The notes beneath the pieces were generated by a model. It ran no database searches and was not told the DNA's origin. It saw nothing but the letters and a program-made list of their open reading frames with translations. From positions 80,630 through 140,629 of the forward strand of contig NW_019774491.1 of the NCBI RefSeq assembly GCF_001039355.2: DNA of 60,000 bases. Reading direction: 5' to 3'. Made by a program: the position numbers and the translations under genes. This stretch comes from Lingula anatina. Taxonomy: Eukaryota; Brachiopoda; Lingulata; Lingulida; Lingulidae. Positions 49,201 through 60,000 of this stretch are shown piece by piece (position 1 is the first letter of the stretch; each line of letters begins with the position of its first letter).

Positions 49201-51947
49201 TTACAAATCCCTTGACTTTCATGTATTGCATCTTTTAAATCCATATTTTTATATTTCAGCCATACAGATTTGGAATAAAAAATATCAACATCTATCAACA
49301 TCTTGGATTTAAATGTTCATACTCTTGGGTTAACTCCAGATAATTTTTTTTTTTTGGACAAAAGGTTGAAAAACAATTTGAACATTTTTCATTTCCTTTA
49401 ACCATGTAGCATCTGAAAATAATTCTCCATACTATTATGAGTCAAGATTTTTTTAAAAATTTCAGCTTCTTGCCAAAAATGATGTCATGCCTGTTGTTGA
49501 CCAATCAAATGCAAGCAAAGCCTACCATCCACAGGTTTCATATCATAGTCAAAGCCATATGGTGGAATGCCATTGCCGGTAAACTCCGCACCAGAAGGTA
49601 TGTTCCCCGATGTTGATGTACTGGTACTCCTAAGATAGCCGTCAGGGCGATAAAGACCACCGCTGCTTGTTTTACTGGTTGAACGACTCGTAGTGGATGT
49701 GGTTGAGATGCCTATGTTCATGCGATTCAGACCTCCTTCTAAAGAAGAGTCATGTGCGTAGGCTAGAGCTGAGCGCTGCAAAAGGGAAAGGTCAAAAGTT
49801 ATTTTGTTTCATTTTATACAACCTATGCTGACACACATTGTGCTACCAAAACAGAAAAAATGCTGCTTAAATGAATAAATTTTTCTGTTTTGGTGATACT
49901 ATGAGTTAACTTAAGTTTAAGTCATTACTTTCACAAATCCTACATCATTTTCTACACCATCAAAATTATTTCAATGTTTATGTTCCATTACTTACTGAGA
50001 GCATGGTTGTCCTTGTTCCACTGAGTGAGTCGTCAAATTTCTGCCCTGTAATCTTGGCCCAGGTACGCCTCATTTCTTTTCTCACCTGAAGTGAGTAAAA
50101 ATAATAATAATAATTATTATTATTATTAATATAAGATTAACATAATTATAACAATATGTACTTCTTACAAGGCCAAAGTTGAGTTAATAGTCTGATTTAA
50201 TTGCAGTGGAGATTTATAGATACTGAAAAAACTCTATGCACTTACCAACTCATTTAATATAGTATATGCAATGAAAATAAAAAATCCTTGGAATGTTGCG
50301 AAGATACCAAAGAGGTAGTCAAAGGCCACCATGTCTCTGTCATTGGCCCCCAGCAGAGCAAATACCCACGTGACTCCCACCAGGGGGAGCAGTATTACGG
50401 CTGAGATGAGACTATTCCTAGAGTAAAATGAAAATGTAACTGTTCAGAATAAAAGATCTGATTTACAAGTTTGAAACAAGCTAGAAACTTAAACACTGTG
50501 TTAAGACCTATAATCTGAAAAAAAAACGTTACTCCAACAATGTTAATAACCAAGAGCAAACATTGCCAGTTAACATATGGTTACAATTTTGCTTAAAACT
50601 GAATATTTGTGTAAACCCTATAAAGTATCTTGGTATACAGATATGTCTGATCATAAGAAGAGTGATAATGTCAAGTATTTGGGTCTATCTTACCTGACAG
50701 GCCCAAACTCAGCATCCATGGCCTTGCCATCACAGCCAGCCTTCAGAGCCAACACAAACACTATCAGGTTCATCTGCAACAACAAATTAAACATCTTTTA
50801 TTTCTTTAATTATTATACATAAATACCCATCACAGATATTTAAAGAAAACATCAATCACTCATTAAGAAAAAAATTACAAATTTTGTGAACATTACACTT
50901 ATTATAACATACATGTGTATACCATAACTGTGCACTTACAGCGACTATGATAATGATAGGCCCTGCAAGACTCCAGAATATGTTGTCATCTATGCTCAAC
51001 CAGCAACTGAAAGCATAAGAAATGCTGATGTTTTAAACAGTATATATTCATCATCATTATATAGTTATAATCATTGTGGTGAAATTAAGACAATTCATTA
51101 TCAGTTGGTACTTCTTAAAAGAAATAAACCAACGTTCAAAGAAATATTTCAATGAGGAGTATATATTTGATATCAAACTAAATCAACACCGATACATTTC
51201 TGCATTGAAAATTTAATGTCAAATCAAATGTTTAAATGTATTATTTACAGTTTCCGTATAGATACCCATTAATCAAAATATTTTTGTTAAAAAATAACTT
51301 TCACAATTTTACATTAATTATCTGCATTAGGCATCAAAAGCAGATATTCCATGTGCTGCAAGCATACTATAACAATTCTATCACCCCTAGAAAAATAAAT
51401 AAATAAATAAATATTGTGGTTAATGTAGCCAAAGTCAAAAAATATTCACTTACAATGACCTAGTTCCATATTTGTCAGTACTCAGCCCCACAGAAAGACC
51501 TACAATGATTCCTGGTACCACATAACCCACTGCGTAGTAGAACTTCATGGAGCCCTTGTTGATGTTCCGAATCTCTGTCAGCATGCGATAGATGTGGAGA
51601 GCCTCAATGAACAGCCAGGCAAAGGCCCCAAGGAAGAAGAAGTGTAAGGCAATTGCAATTAACTTGCACAGAAGCTGAAAAGGAAGAACAGTTCACAGTC
51701 ATTTTGTGTCTGACTAAAATAAAAAACTATATCTGTATATCCATATGCATCAAAGTGATCTCTGATAAATGTTTATTAATAGCAAAAAGGCATTTTGGGC
51801 TTACAAAAACAATGTCATTCTATACATGAAAACACAAAATATTGACAGATGTTGATTTTTCTATTAAGTCAATATGCCAATCTTTGTACAAGAAGACAAA
51901 ACAAAAAGTACAAAGTGAAACAACTTAGATTTCAAAAAGTTACTCTG

Positions 51948-52022
<75 letters not shown>

Positions 52023-55000
52023 CCTCAGGGTCTGTCCTGTTAATCCCCAGCACATAGGTGAGCAAGGCCAGGAGAGTGATGAACACAAAGTTGATACGAA
52101 TACTGTTGGCATTGGAACGCATGTTGTTTTGAGCAATACACAGTATAATGAATGTCAGCAGCAAGAATGCCATTGCCAACGCTACACCTGCATACGTGAC
52201 GATTTCCATCTGGATTGTGGCACTCGCCAGGTACTGGAGGAAAGAGAATAATACATTCAATTTGGTAAAGTACACATGGGCTAGAATGTTTAAATTGTAT
52301 ACCTGAATGGAATTATGCATGTTAAGATAAACAATATGTAATATTTTAAGGAAAAACTATAAAAGTGTGACAGTTTGGGTAAATATCCTGCTTGAAAATT
52401 CTGCACACAAATTTTACTTCAGATAAAAAAAGAATTTCAATTTTTCTATTTTTCAATTTTGCAAGAAAAGTTGAAGTATCACCTGAGATTAAATGTCTTA
52501 TTTCTGACATTACAAGCATGGCATCATTTTTGCCAGTTCCAGAAGTTGAGAAAATAATCAACTTATAAACATCAACAGAAAATCTGTCAGCTTACCTCGA
52601 CATCCGAGATGTCCATCAGAACAGAGAAATAACTGAGGTGGTTACAGCTGCAGGTCACAAACTTATTCCCTCCAGACTCTCTCCTGTTGTCCAGCCAGCA
52701 GCCCTCTGATGTCCAGTGACCACTTAGCCCACTGAAATGATGATCAGGAATATAAAGTAACCCAAACTGAGAAATTATCTTATGGTAAGATGTCTTAAAC
52801 AGTATACTTATCAGTTTTGGCACTAAAGGTTCCTAAAGGTTAAAAATGTCTGATTTTGTCAATGCAAGAATTCAAATTAGCTGGTAAAAGAATGAAAGAA
52901 ACTAGTGTAACATGTGCACACGCACGTGCACACACACACACACTTACGTTTTATTCACAAACTCCCAGTAGACACACTGTGGGCTGGTCCTTCTCTCTGT
53001 CACCAGCTGCTTGAAGTCAAAGGTGACAGAAGGAGTTGGCTGTTTGACAGTTCTGTTCCCGTCCTGCAGTACTAGGGACATGATGGGGGTATTCACAGTC
53101 AGGTAGTCATGGACTCTGAAATGAGTAAAGAGTTAAGGTTTTCATTTTACAACATGTTGGCCTCGATAAACAAGATGAACCTGTTTTACCATTTATGCCT
53201 GATCTTTATAGGCCTGTTCAATTTATGCCTGGTTTTTATGGGCCTGTTCAATTTATACCTGGTCTTTATAAACCTGTTCAATCCTGAAATGATTGTCTCT
53301 TGGGAGCATAAACCCAAGCAGTATTAAATGTGGCACTTGGGATTATCACCCATAAACAAAATAATTATTTTGACATATTTGGTATATTAAGTCAAATACC
53401 AGATATAATTTTATAAACTCTGGATATTGTGGCAAAGTTCATCTCCTCACCTGACTTTCTTGTCATCATAGCTGGCTGGTATGATACTCCCCAGGGTTTT
53501 GAACATGATGTATCCTGCCACTGCCTTGGGCTGGCTGTTCAGTGAGGACTGGATCCATTCTGGAAGGGGAATTAACATAGAAACTTATTTTTTTTAAATA
53601 CATAGGATTGTTTTATGATAGATAAACAGAAAGGTGGGGCATACTTTGCGTATTTGATGCCTTTTATTCCAACAAAGATTGAAAATTACACATTTAAATC
53701 CTTTATGATTTCTTTGACAGTCTTGGATCATCAGTTGGCAAAAGCATTTTAAAACATTTTAATAGAATTGAATCAAATAAATTACAAAACTGCTGGTAGC
53801 CTGCAACTGCACCCCTGCCTCTGAAGGAATACCATCACCTACTCAGTACAGTAAATTGTCTAATAAAAACATCTGGTGGATGATATTTTCCATATCATAC
53901 ATATCCCAGTTTCGCTCAACCCTCCTTGGTGAACTACCCACCCTGTACACTGGGCTGACCAAACACAGAGGCTGGCAAGATGGCATGCGTGTCCTTGTCA
54001 AACATGGCACTGTTCTGCACCTTGTTGTTGTATTTTGGGATGTTAGTGCCACTGAAGTTGGTTTTCAAGATGAAGTCCAGACCAAAGACTGGAAATACAA
54101 AATGCACAAAGATAAGAGTATATACCATACCAGGATAGTTGCTTCTTTATAGTGTAGAGATATAAACTGTAAAAAAATCAATATAATACATATAAATTTA
54201 TCAGCTACACAGACTTTAAAATTCATTCATAATTAGCTTAAGTAAAAAGAGACATAAAATCTTCAAGTTTAAACCAGTTAAATATGAAATACAATTCCAG
54301 TGCTGTGAACAATTCTGCATCAGAAATATAACAAAGTGTATAATAAATAGGTCAATTTGATCAAAACTTACTTAGATTATCCGTGACGGCATCGAAGGGG
54401 TTCATTCCCCCGCTCTGGAACACAACCGCCATGTTGAGTGCCAGTGTAGACAGGTACTCCTCCAATAGGTGCATCAGCTCAGACACGCCCCCTGCCTTCT
54501 CCCAGTGAGACGCATAGGGCGCTATCATGGTCCTGCTCAGTGAGTTCAGCATGTTCTGGGAAGGAAAAAAATGAGTATTTGTAAAGCATGAACAGTATGA
54601 GGCACATGGTTTATAGATCTGAGTTTTGATAGAGACAGAATGGGTTGGCATGGAGTAAGAAATAGATAATTATTCTAACAGTATTATAGATCTAAATTTC
54701 AGCTGTTTAAGAGATGGAAAATGTGTGAATAATTTCTTATTGGAATCCCAATGAGAAAGTTCTGACTGTTCATTTGCAGTCACATCAAAAGGGGTTCTTT
54801 ATTTTCATCTGTAAGATTTAATGTTTTAAAATATCACGTTCAAATAATTTTATCACTGCACACACTTAAAAATAAACTCCTCACCTGTACATATAACCTG
54901 TCCTGTGTATTGGTAAGATTGAGGCCAGTTTGTTTGATCTCGTACATCAACAACTGTTTCACCAGGCGGTTGGTAATATCGATGTCCTTTCCGTACATGT

Positions 55001-58000
55001 ATGCCGTCTGGTTGGTGGCATTGTTCAACTTGGTGAGGAGATTCTTGGCAACAAAAGTGTTGATAAGCAGCTGACCATTTTCAATTTCCACCAACTGGAA
55101 TAAGTGATGAAGACCAATTTTTGAAGTCAGAAAATATCCAATTGGGGCGTGCTTTTGCGGTAAGTTATGTACAATTATCAAAGGTCGAGAGTTAAACATT
55201 CAGCATAAATCAAGCTATTTTACTATTTAAATTCACCCCTAAAAAGGAAGGCAGACTTTCCTCCCTCTGACTGGCATTTCTCCATTTATAAACATGTAAT
55301 TACAACTCCTGGGACTTCCTAAACACCATTTTTGAATCCTCCAAATACAGGAAAATCCACACCCTAATCCTGATCTTTTAAAATATTATTTCATATTTAC
55401 CCGAGACTCAATCTCCTTGAAGAGGTTAGAAGTACAGTTGAAGACATCAGGGTTCTGCCAGCCTGTCTCCAGGTCACAGTGACGGCTAGCTTGACCCCTG
55501 GTCCCATCAGGGCAGTCCTGGACAGCGGTCTCACCATACGGGACTTGCAACCATAGAATGTTGTCAGAGAATCCTTTAGGACATTTGCCATAGACAACTG
55601 AAAATAGAATGAGAAATCATTACAGAAACAGCTTCTATATGATTCAATGAAATCAGAAGAATCCCAAGAACACGTCTTAAATATTTTAACCATTTTATCG
55701 ATTTTAAATCAATGAAAACAATTTCTTAATACTGCCAAAAATCACTTTCAACAGTTCTTTCATTGCACTGTGGACGACTGTAAGAATAAAATGCCTGTTG
55801 GCGCTTTTGTGTGATAAACATGAACAAAGTTTTGCTGACACATAAACTGTTCAGAAATAAAAATATGTCCGTGTCTCTGGTTCTCAGCATCTTCTTTGGC
55901 TTCAGTTGCATTCAGGCAGTTCATGTTTTTGTGTCTTTTACCTGGATGTTGAAGCAAGCTATTTGTACATGGTGTACGTCTGACACTGTGGCACAACACT
56001 TACCAAGTTGTAAGATAAAATCCACACTTCACTTTTTTGTTCTTTAAACAAAGTAAGTTTGTGATACAGTTGGAACAAATAAATATCTTTGGTGACTCAG
56101 ATTGAGAATGTTGAATATATTACAAAAAATGTAACGGGTATTGGCAGTCCATTCTTGCTATCCCTTGTATCATCTTTACCTTTACATCCCTCTCTAGTGA
56201 CTTCAGCATACCGGCTATCACACTGGTCACAGCGCTTGCCCTTCACTCCCATACGACACCTACACTGTCCAGTCAGTGGGTCACAGGACTGACCAAATGA
56301 CCCAACAGAGTAGCAGTTACACTTGTAGCACTCTTCACTGCCCTCTGGGCGGTAATGGAAGTCCTGGATTTCAAATATTGCAAAGATATTTTACTATCAT
56401 TTACTTAAAGAATATTTAACAGTTAAGTTATGCTAAACTACTTACATAATTTATAAGAAGTTCAAGTGAGACAACTGTTGTTACAATAACGATATACATA
56501 TAGAACTAACAAAAATAATATAATGTAACATAACTGAATGTTTGCTTGATACTTGTCTACACATTCCTACTGTAAAAGCTTGTGCCTCATATAGTCTAAC
56601 TGAGTTTAGGCCAACTAATCCCAGCTTCTTATTTCAACTGAATGTCATCTGTCATGGGACAAGTGGTTAACACTGCAGGCTGTGTAGCACTCACCTTACA
56701 GGCACATTTCCCATTACTGTCACAGTTGGAATCATATCCTTTGTCACTGGGGCAGTTACAGGGACCACAGATAGGGTAGCCGTACCAGGCCGTGGGACAC
56801 TGTTGGACTATGGAGTTCTCACAGTAGCTGCCAGAGTTCAGCTCCTTGCAGTCACATTTGTATCCCCGTATTGCAGTGATGTCATGGCGACACTCTGAGC
56901 CGTGCTGACAAGGATTGTAAGCAGTGCAGATGTCACGACAACTGGAGCCAATATAGCCTGAAGATGTAAAATTCTACACATAATCACAGGGTTAACACCT
57001 ATATTTTTACATCAAATGAAGTTTTTAATTAATCTTTAGATATCACAGTACTTTAAATTCATTGAAAGCACTGAAGAGGTAGACCTAAATGGAGAATTTA
57101 TACTTTTAATTTAACATAGATTAATTACTCCACTTACTCAAAATTACTGACACCATTGCAAAATTGTTTTTAAAATTGTTAGAATTCTTTTTTACCTGTG
57201 GGGAACATTTTACTAGGATAATGACTCATCTGGGAAAACAGTTTACTGGAGTAACACCTTACTAGGGTAACCTCTTACATGAACCTGGGTAACACTGACA
57301 GGGGTGCCTGTCCCATTCATCCACCCACTTTATCTTGGGAACATCTTACCTGGGTAACACTGGCAGGAGTGCCTGTCCCATTCATCCACCCACTTTATCT
57401 TGGGAACATCTTACCTGGGTAACACTGGCAGGAGTGCCTGTCCCATTCATCCACCCACTTTATCTTGGGAACATCTTACCTGGGTAACACTGACAGGAGT
57501 GCCTGTCCCATTCATCCACACACTGACTGTTGGCAGGGCAGGTGACCCCAGCACAGGGGTCAGGGAGGTTACACCCACGTACAGCATTGTACTCCTGGGG
57601 TCCCACTAAGATAGAATTAGCACTGTTGCCCAGGTGGACATTCTGAAATACAAAGATGGAACTGATTAATATTAGGTGTTTAGATGGCATTTGGGCTGTT
57701 GAGGCTGTGAATTTCTGAAATGCATCTTTTGAATTTTGAAATTATAAAATATTTGGTATTTTGGGTTTTGACGTTTTTTTTAATGTATTTTAACATGAAA
57801 CAAGACATTGGTTTTATTCCATCATATTGATAAAAAACTACTAAACAAAGCTCAAACTGGCGAATGCGTAAGGCTTTAGACAGCAGTTTCTGAAAGAAAA
57901 CTAATTTTTCATATAAATGAAAGATAAAAATCTTCAACATAGTAATTCTTTGTAGTGTCATTTTAACATCTGGCATTGGAAATATTAAGTTATTCAAAAT

Positions 58001-58189
58001 ATCATAAATCACATGCATTTAATCCTTTTCTCATAATCATCTGAAAAGACTATCACTTACTTCAAGACAAGCTTTTAGCCCTTTCAGCACTTCCACATTT
58101 CCTGACGACGTATGCTCCAAACCACCAACAAATATCCTTGTCACAGTGGCACCAACAACTAAACTGCCTGTGGCCACAGGGTGACTCTC
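46218..58189 (-). CDS. CELSR: CELSR/flamingo (starry night) adhesion GPCR, C-terminal 1182 residues
   Basis: Twenty-three exons with GT-AG borders and matching phases add up to 3549 bases, an exact multiple of three. Order: end of a laminin G domain, EGF, laminin-type EGF, HormR, GAIN, GPS, seven helices, a roughly 300-residue cytoplasmic tail. This is the order in CELSR1-3 and Drosophila Flamingo, the seven-pass cadherins of planar cell polarity, which act by homophilic adhesion at junctions. The cadherin repeats and first EGF/LamG modules must lie beyond 60000. The 3' end is ambiguous: the penultimate exon can stop at 46602 or splice to 46236-46218. Exon coordinates are given in the entries that follow. 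Family assignment is certain; the exact paralogue cannot be set, and invertebrates usually have a single gene. Confidence 0.95.
46602..50085 (-). CDS. CELSR: CELSR cytoplasmic tail exons
   Basis: Exons 50085-49996 (30 codons, [14 protein letters not shown] start), 49775-49526 (Ser/Thr-rich, TSTSTSG), 47924-47760 (acidic SDSDSDM and DDDDDYEYE), 47438-47388 (51 bp), 47223-47050 ([11 protein letters not shown] phospho-site-like run) and 46765-46606. With no final splice the frame ends EEEE at 46604-46602. Low-complexity acidic and serine-rich tails are usual for this family, and its partners in polarity signalling dock here. The small 51- and 174-bp exons are multiples of three and flanked by phase-1 introns, so skipping either would keep frame. 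Confidence 0.9.
47003..47049 (-). other. Possible in-frame intron retention after the RSP-rich exon
   Basis: If the donor at 47049 is not used, the frame continues about 15 codons into the intron and stops at 47003. In the other copy the equivalent frame stops earlier, at 39843. The difference between copies argues against function. Confidence 0.25.
50246..52233 (-). CDS. CELSR: CELSR seven-transmembrane exons
   Basis: Exons 52233-52024 (TM1, TM2), 51674-51454 (TM3, TM4), 51006-50940 ([17 protein letters not shown], start of TM5), 50773-50694 (rest of TM5 and loop) and 50417-50246 (TM6, TM7). Landmarks of the adhesion GPCR class are [20 protein letters not shown] in TM3, [11 protein letters not shown] in TM4, and [17 protein letters not shown] in TM7, which leads into the tail. 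Confidence 0.95.
51951..52020. repeat. (GT)10(GA)25 compound microsatellite at a splice donor
   Basis: On the gene strand the TM1-TM2 exon ends GAG|GTAT and runs straight into (CT)25, then (CA)10. Open frames reading through it on both strands are partly artefacts. Confidence 0.95.
52596..53115 (-). CDS. CELSR: CELSR GPS exons
   Basis: Exons 53115-52948 and 52731-52596. The sequence [10 protein letters not shown]...[10 protein letters not shown]...[16 protein letters not shown] carries the canonical four cysteines, two tryptophans and HL|S cleavage site of the GPCR proteolysis site. Unlike some vertebrate CELSRs, the cleavage tripeptide is intact, so autoproteolysis is expected. Confidence 0.95.
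52929..52942. repeat. (CA)7 microsatellite at a splice donor
   Basis: On the gene strand the donor GTAAGT at 52947 leads directly into (GT)n, then GCACGTGCG. Confidence 0.85.
53451..55094 (-). CDS. CELSR: CELSR GAIN domain exons
   Basis: Exons 55094-54885, 54555-54372, 54088-53942 and 53559-53451. Content includes [14 protein letters not shown], a helical stretch with [19 protein letters not shown] and HWEKAGG, then [13 protein letters not shown] and a beta-rich [11 protein letters not shown]. This is the GPCR-autoproteolysis-inducing fold. Phases 0, 1, 1, 2 connect exactly to the neighbouring exons. Several N-glycosylation sequons are present. Confidence 0.9.
55401..55597 (-). CDS. CELSR: CELSR hormone-receptor (HormR) exon
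   Basis: Single 197-bp exon. [31 protein letters not shown] and LWLQ carry the cysteine and tryptophan pattern of the HormR module, which always precedes GAIN in this family. Confidence 0.92.
56180..56957 (-). CDS. CELSR: CELSR EGF and laminin-type EGF exons
   Basis: Exon 56957-56695 (263 bp) has cysteine-rich modules [17 protein letters not shown] and [17 protein letters not shown]. Exon 56363-56180 (184 bp) carries [36 protein letters not shown], the classic laminin-EGF spacing. Confidence 0.93.
57285..57525. repeat. 65-bp tandem repeat spanning an exon-intron border
   Basis: GCCTGTCCCATTCATCCAC recurs at 57306, 57371, 57436 and 57501, an exact period of 65. Each unit contains about 41 bp of the EGF exon's 3' end plus 24 bp of the following intron, including a GTAAGATG donor in three of the four. 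Only the copy at 57501 is joined to the rest of the exon. Confidence 0.95.
57480..57642 (-). CDS. CELSR: CELSR EGF exon
   Basis: 163 bp, phase 0 to 1: [14 protein letters not shown], then [21 protein letters not shown] and HSCQCYPG, one EGF module. Donor G|GTAAGA at 57480/57479. If the donor is skipped the frame ends nine codons later (KMFPR-stop), because the 65-bp repeat is not a multiple of three. Confidence 0.93.
58061..58189 (-). CDS. CELSR: CELSR laminin G domain end
   Basis: 129 bp (43 codons, phase 0 both sides) between TTGCAG|GAG and GAA|GTAAGT. Motifs [17 protein letters not shown] and GLKACLE are the last strands and cysteine of a laminin G domain. This is the most upstream CELSR exon visible. 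Confidence 0.88.
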
Positions 58190-59157
58190 CTGCAATACAG
58201 GTATTAAAGTCAAGTAAAAAAGATTTATCACTAATTTTGTATTCAACCACAAAGCACATGGATAACATCCTGAAGTTTACACCTAAAATCACAAAGAAGT
58301 CAGCAGCGCTGTCAAATGTACAAACATAAAAACCAAAAAAATGTAAATATTAAAATTTGATATAAAATTATATAATGCTTAACAGCAAAAGCAACAGCAA
58401 TTTTTAAATATGCAAAACAGGTAACAAGGATATTAAGAATATGTAACTGGCAAAAGACTTCAGGCCCATGAGGATTAAAATTCACATATTCAAAATCCAA
58501 GAATAAGAAAAATGAAAATTTCACAAAAAAATTGGATAAATTCAAGAAAAATAATCCTATCAAGCTGGTTTTCCTATTTGAGCTGCATGACAATCATTAA
58601 AATCATTCCTGTTAGTTAGAAAATAAGCAACAAGATTTCCTTTCAGAGCGTTTTGGTGGAAGTGCACAAAATAGTTTCTGTTTTGTCAAATCTGCACATC
58701 TGATGTATTCCAGTAATATTAATCATTCCTGTAAATTTGAAGACAATAGGTCAACTGCTTTTCCACTTAATGTGTTATTGCATATAATATTTTGCTGAAA
58801 AAGCAAAAAAAAGCATAACTTTTGAAGAAATGTTCCAATTATGCTTATTTTTGACTCGACCTTTATTTTATGACTTCAGTACCATAAGTTTGAGGACAAT
58901 AGGTCAAACAGTTTTCCACTCATCATGTTATCTCTGAAAGTGGGCAATGGCAATGTGTCTGTACATAAAAATGATGAATCAAAATATTCTTTTCAAAATT
59001 TGATGCGACTAAAAACAGTGAAATATTCCTTGATTATTATTATTATTGTATTTATTATTATTATTATGATATCATCATCATAATCATCGTATCAAATACA
59101 ATAAATTGCATAAATATTCACTTTATGATTGTCATAAATTTCCATGCAAGATCTCCT
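58190..59157. other. No exon recognised
   Basis: AT-rich, probably CELSR intron. An (ATT)n-rich patch lies near 59034-59066. The frames at 58312-58593 have no recognisable motif. Confidence 0.4.
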
Positions 59158-59237
59158 GGAAACCACCAGTTCTCAGAAAAAAGAGATTCCGAAACCCCCA
59201 GTTCTAAGAACTTAAGAACGTGGAGGTCCCAAACCGT

Positions 59238-59280
59238 ACTTTCGGTTTCACTTTCAGCATCTTATCTTTAGTATAAATAC
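59238..59280 (+). promoter_or_regulatory. IRF-type element plus TATA box
   Basis: The minus strand at 59238-59255 reads GAAAGTGAAACCGAAAGT, three GAAA words at two-base spacing, a perfect match to the IRF-binding/ISRE pattern. Seventeen bases on, TATAAATA (59272-59279) is a TATA box in plus orientation. A possible untranslated first exon ends AACAG|GTATGG at 59351. Just upstream, GAAACCACCAGTTCT (59159) and GAAACCCCCAGTTCT (59190) form a direct repeat. No coding exon is visible before the window ends. Confidence 0.5.
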
Positions 59281-59969
59281 CTTGGTCATTCAACCGAACC
59301 TTAGTAGCAGATCTTGTACTTCGAGTAAACAGCAGAGATTGGCAGTAACAGGTATGGCTAAGCATTTATTAAACATCTTTAAATATCTTTTAAGCAAAAA
59401 TTCATTAAGAAGTTGCACAATTTTTCTGAGTAAAATAATTGTTTTTACCAAATAGGTAAAAAAGAAACTTTTTTAATTTAAAAGAAACTTTTTTGGTTTT
59501 TAAAACCAGAGTCAGACATGTAAGGCAAAATATACAGAACAAAAAAAATTAATAACTTCAAAAAAGTATTGAGAATTTAATCAGGCTGTTTTTCAAACTT
59601 GAAGCTTTTAGTTCTAAAAAGCATCTCTGCAAGTTTAAGAATAATAAGTAAAATAGTCGTCCATTAATTTTATTTTCAATTTTGATGCAACGTTACCTGA
59701 GGCAGAATTTAAGGATTTCTGAGAAAGTTCGTGTAAACTTGCAGGCTGGTATGGTTGAGCCTTTTATGGCCCATTTTCACTCATTCTCATTATATAGGTC
59801 CATTTAACATTTTAAAAATTTCATTCATAGTTAGGGAGCTAAAGAATTTTTGTCCAATTTAAACCTAACGAACATCAGACTAGCACTTTAAAAAAATAAA
59901 AACAATAATTAATAGATTTATCTGTTCTCACAAAAAAAAAAACTAATGGGGCTAAATTAACAAGGCAGN

Positions 59970-60000
59970 CGCGGAGCCGGCGGAGCTGCAGGAGCCGGCG
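59970..60000 (+). other. GC-rich end fragment after an assembly join
   Basis: After the 'n' at 59969 the sequence becomes GC-rich and repetitive (GGAGCCGGCGGAGCTGCA). It is unlike the preceding AT-rich DNA and may not be contiguous with it. Confidence 0.6.

Larger units (their letters stand above)
43043..50187 (-). repeat. Upstream copy of the 7-kb CELSR 3' duplication
   Basis: The copy that is continuous with the rest of the CELSR gene. Below 46218 it holds 3' flank or 3' UTR sequence without convincing frames. Confidence 0.9.

Noticed and set aside
51864-52136. 90-codon minus-strand frame overlapping the TM1-TM2 exon
   Set aside because: A wrong-frame reading of the exon and its microsatellite; the adjacent frame encodes the helices.
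55397-55693. 98-codon minus-strand frame over the HormR exon
   Set aside because: Out of frame with the cysteine-rich HormR sequence and with both neighbouring exon phases.

Overview
The window is eukaryotic, AT-rich, intron-rich DNA from a non-vertebrate animal. Evidence for this is a flamingo/CELSR-type adhesion receptor with many phase-consistent GT-AG introns, DUF1647-type type II membrane proteins, dense MITE-like elements and microsatellites, and no vertebrate-type interspersed repeats that I recognise. A highly heterozygous marine bilaterian (brachiopod, mollusc, hemichordate or amphioxus) fits best; I cannot name the species. Single 'n' characters at 4217, 7229, 13740, 16806, 43042 and 59969, and a 188-base gap at 18844-19031, mark assembly joins. 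Four of the joins (4217, 16806, 43042 and the gap) sit exactly between two near-identical neighbouring copies, and 7229 and 13740 touch a fifth, separated pair. This looks like two haplotypes laid end to end.

Layout. 1-8600: repeats only: an 11-bp TGCACAC-type minisatellite, a 16-bp ATCGGTGCGGGGGAGT minisatellite in both orientations, several MITE-like elements and a cluster of perfect palindromes. 8612-10569 (minus): a two-exon gene for a putative Golgi type II membrane protein, perhaps glycosyltransferase-related. 10570-15440: mostly repeats, plus one weak minus-strand ORF. 15447-20652 (plus): a DUF1647 gene whose first coding exon is present twice (16024 and 17401), with the catalytic-domain exon at 19718-20652. 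28034-30508 (plus): a second DUF1647 gene with the same two-exon structure and the same phase-1 intron. 30520-35640: mostly empty, with a possible minus-strand gene end at 34665-35340. 35637-58189 (minus): the 3' part of a CELSR/flamingo gene, 23 exons in frame from the end of a laminin G domain through EGF, laminin-EGF, HormR, GAIN, GPS, seven helices and the tail. Its last ~7 kb is duplicated at 35637-43041. 58190-60000: intronic or intergenic, with a compact IRF-type element plus TATA box on the plus strand near 59240-59280.

The two DUF1647 proteins and the 8.6-10.6 kb gene all have the architecture of Golgi-resident enzymes: short cytosolic tail, one membrane anchor, lumenal domain. The DUF1647 pair is a tandem duplication. 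The CELSR gene is independent. It should act in planar cell polarity at cell junctions and appears able to make two C-termini, one of them ending in a PDZ-binding motif.
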